Part shown: piece by piece, positions 62,801 through 64,000 of the stretch
Position numbering within the stretch: position 1 is the stretch's first letter
How the letters are laid out: every line of letters starts with the position of its first letter
Assembly: GCA_021229015.1 (NCBI GenBank)
Contig: CM037795.1
Location: 11,832,656-11,896,655 of the forward strand
Direction: 5' to 3'
Length of the DNA: 64,000 bases
Origin: Solen grandis
Lineage: Eukaryota; Mollusca; Bivalvia; Adapedonta; Solenidae
Position numbers and translations under genes: made by a program
The notes under the pieces: model-generated
The model's database searches: none
What the model was told of the DNA's origin: nothing
Seen by the model: the letters and a program-made list of their open reading frames with translations, nothing else

Positions 62801-62839
62801 CCAATAGGACTTTCTGCTTTAGGCAGAAAGTCCTAATAA
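59819..62839. repeat. Array segment 10: L module, four A units, B and B/C hybrid
   Basis: CTAG at 59819 with a CTAA-loop hairpin. A units start near 60018, 60463, 60893 and 61343, the transition tail lies at 61690-61800, and a B unit near 61806. A unit from about 62262 switches from B to C wording near 62465, as in segment 6. It ends with two palindromes. Confidence 0.75.
62752..62834. repeat. Two palindromes at the end of segment 10
   Basis: The first, at 62752-62781, has loop TGTA and one stem mismatch, as in segment 6. The second, AGGACTTTCTGC-TTTAG-GCAGAAAGTCCT at 62806-62834, equals the second palindrome of segment 8. Confidence 0.9.
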
Positions 62840-64000
62840 CTAGATGTCATTCGTGAAAACGAATGATAGGACTTTCTGCAAGCTGTGTTAATGCAAAAAG
62901 CAGGAGATAGAAGTTTCATGTAATGACTCACCTCTGGTAGTATTTCATGTTCATGCTGAACAATTGACATTATATTCCGAAATTAGTGCAAATGATAAGA
63001 ACTAAGTATTAGTCTGTGACGTCACATGACGTAAAACTTGGTTTAATTAAATAACAAGAATATGCACACCTAACTTTCAAGATGTACCATCTGTGAAAAT
63101 TTGAAGAAAATCCGACCATAAATAGCAGCTGTAGAGCGTGAACACCATTTTTCACTATATTTAGCTCTGACGTCACATGACGTCATAGTGTGCTAAAGAT
63201 GCTTTTGTTCAAAAGGGCATATTTTACCGTCATAACTCTAAAATTTTCGTTATTCTGAACAACTGGCATCATGTCAAAATCATTGCCCAAAAATGAAAAT
63301 TGAGAAGTATGCTTATGACGTCACAAGACGTCATATGACGTCAAGACTCAAGATATATGTAGAAATTCTGCAGAACTGCAAACTGTGTAAGTTTCAACTT
63401 TCTATCTCATCCTGAAGCTCTTTAATCCTAAAATGAAATTATCGGTCCTATGTTCGAATCTTATTTCAGCCACAGAACTTCGGTCTTTCGGAATTTCGGT
63501 TAGTTGACAGGATATGCACACCTGAGTTTCAAAATGTACCATCTGTGAAAATTTGAAGAAAATCCGACCATAAATGATGGCTGTAGAGCGTAAACACCAT
63601 TTTTCACTATTTTTTGCTGTGACGTCATGTGACGTCATAGGGTGCTGAATATGCTTTTGTTCAAAAGCGCATACTTTGCATTCATAACTCTGAAATTTTC
63701 ATTATTCTGAACAACTGGCATCATGTCGAAATCATTGCCCAAATATGAAAATTAAGAAGTATGCTTATGACGTCACATGACTTCATATGACGTCACGACT
63801 CAAAATATTTTTAGAAATTCTGCAGAACTGCAAACTGTGTAAGTTTCAACTTTCCATCTCATCCTGAAGCTCTTTTATCCTAAAATGAAATTTTCGGTCC
63901 TATGTTCGAATCTTATTTCAGCCACAGAACTTCGGTTTTTCGGAATTTCGGTTAGCTGACAGGATATGCACACCTTTCATTCAAGATGTACCATCTGTAA
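62840..64000. repeat. Array segment 11: L module and A units, cut by window edge
   Basis: CTAG at 62840 with a GAAA-loop hairpin. A shortened A unit starts near 63015, then A units near 63316 and 63768. Sequence continues past the window. Confidence 0.75.

Larger units (their letters stand above)
35086..64000. repeat. Higher-order satellite-like array rich in TGACGTCA (A, B and C units)
   Basis: About 29 kb of head-to-tail units, running off the right edge. Three related unit classes share landmarks in order: a triple TGACGTCA-type cluster, AACTTTCTATCTCA (TTTCTAGCTCAT in C), GGTTCGAATCTTGGATTCG or equivalent, CTGTGAAAATTTGA, ATGGC(G/T)GCTGTAGA and a double TGACGTCA cluster. Spacings are A ~441-448 bp, B ~455 bp and C ~443-452 bp. 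Units are grouped into eleven segments listed separately, each starting with CTAG (ATAG in one) and a hairpin. The only non-array insertion seen is the TTAA element at 37786-39340. Confidence 0.9.

Noticed and set aside
36738..63638. Minus-strand MTSH... ORFs as a gene family
   Set aside because: They lie inside satellite units, start within the CRE palindrome, and vary in length with single mutations. Retained only as a finding to test.
35086..64000. CRISPR-like array
   Set aside because: Units are ~450 bp, mutually diverged, without constant short repeats and unique spacers, and the DNA is eukaryotic.

Overview
The window is AT-rich eukaryotic DNA made almost entirely of mobile elements and satellite-like repeats. 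I found no convincing host gene, no rRNA, no functional tRNA and no CRISPR. The SINE family (tRNA-derived head, body containing TTAGCTGGACGTCGCTATAT, (AAC)n tail), LINE 3' ends closing with GCGCTATATAA, a ~155-bp repeat reminiscent of bivalve elements, and Ty3/gypsy and TTAA-specific DNA transposons together suggest a marine invertebrate, most likely a bivalve mollusc. This assignment is inference. A 100-N assembly gap lies at 27072-27171.

Layout. (1) 947-4292: a Ty3/gypsy LTR retrotransposon with 4-bp target duplications (GTCT). It has lost its leader, gag, protease and most of integrase. What remains reads integrase C-terminus, then reverse transcriptase, then RNase H, then the LTR. This is the Gmr1-type domain order, not the usual gypsy order. 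(2) 8611-13845: a 5.2-kb DNA transposon flanked by TTAA, with ~115-bp terminal inverted repeats. It carries a PHD-like zinc finger and a large transposase-like ORF with a plausible D-D-E triad; the N-terminal half is broken by frameshifts. (3) 13846-34200: relics. These are three LINE 3' fragments, four copies of one SINE family with perfect target duplications, other tRNA-derived fragments, a dispersed ~250-bp repeat, a three-copy tandem block with a SINE in its third copy, and an old lone copy of the element that builds the array to the right. (4) About 34200 to the right edge: a ~30-kb higher-order array. Its basic units are ~445-455 bp and fall into three related classes (A, B, C). They are grouped into segments of mostly 2.4-3.0 kb, each beginning with CTAG (once ATAG) followed by a short perfect hairpin. 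Each unit carries clusters of the palindrome TGACGTCA (CRE site) spaced exactly 10 bp apart. A 1.55-kb TTAA-flanked transposon relic interrupts one B unit.

How the parts relate. The segment boundary, read on the minus strand, looks like a Helitron 3' end (hairpin, then CTAG, then T). The simplest model is a head-to-tail array of non-autonomous Helitron-like elements whose interiors are satellite units. The two TTAA elements are autonomous-type relics of cut-and-paste transposons, and the SINE copies mark the most recent retroposition. Many apparent minus-strand ORFs in the array arise because each unit contains ATGACGTCA; they are not treated as genes.
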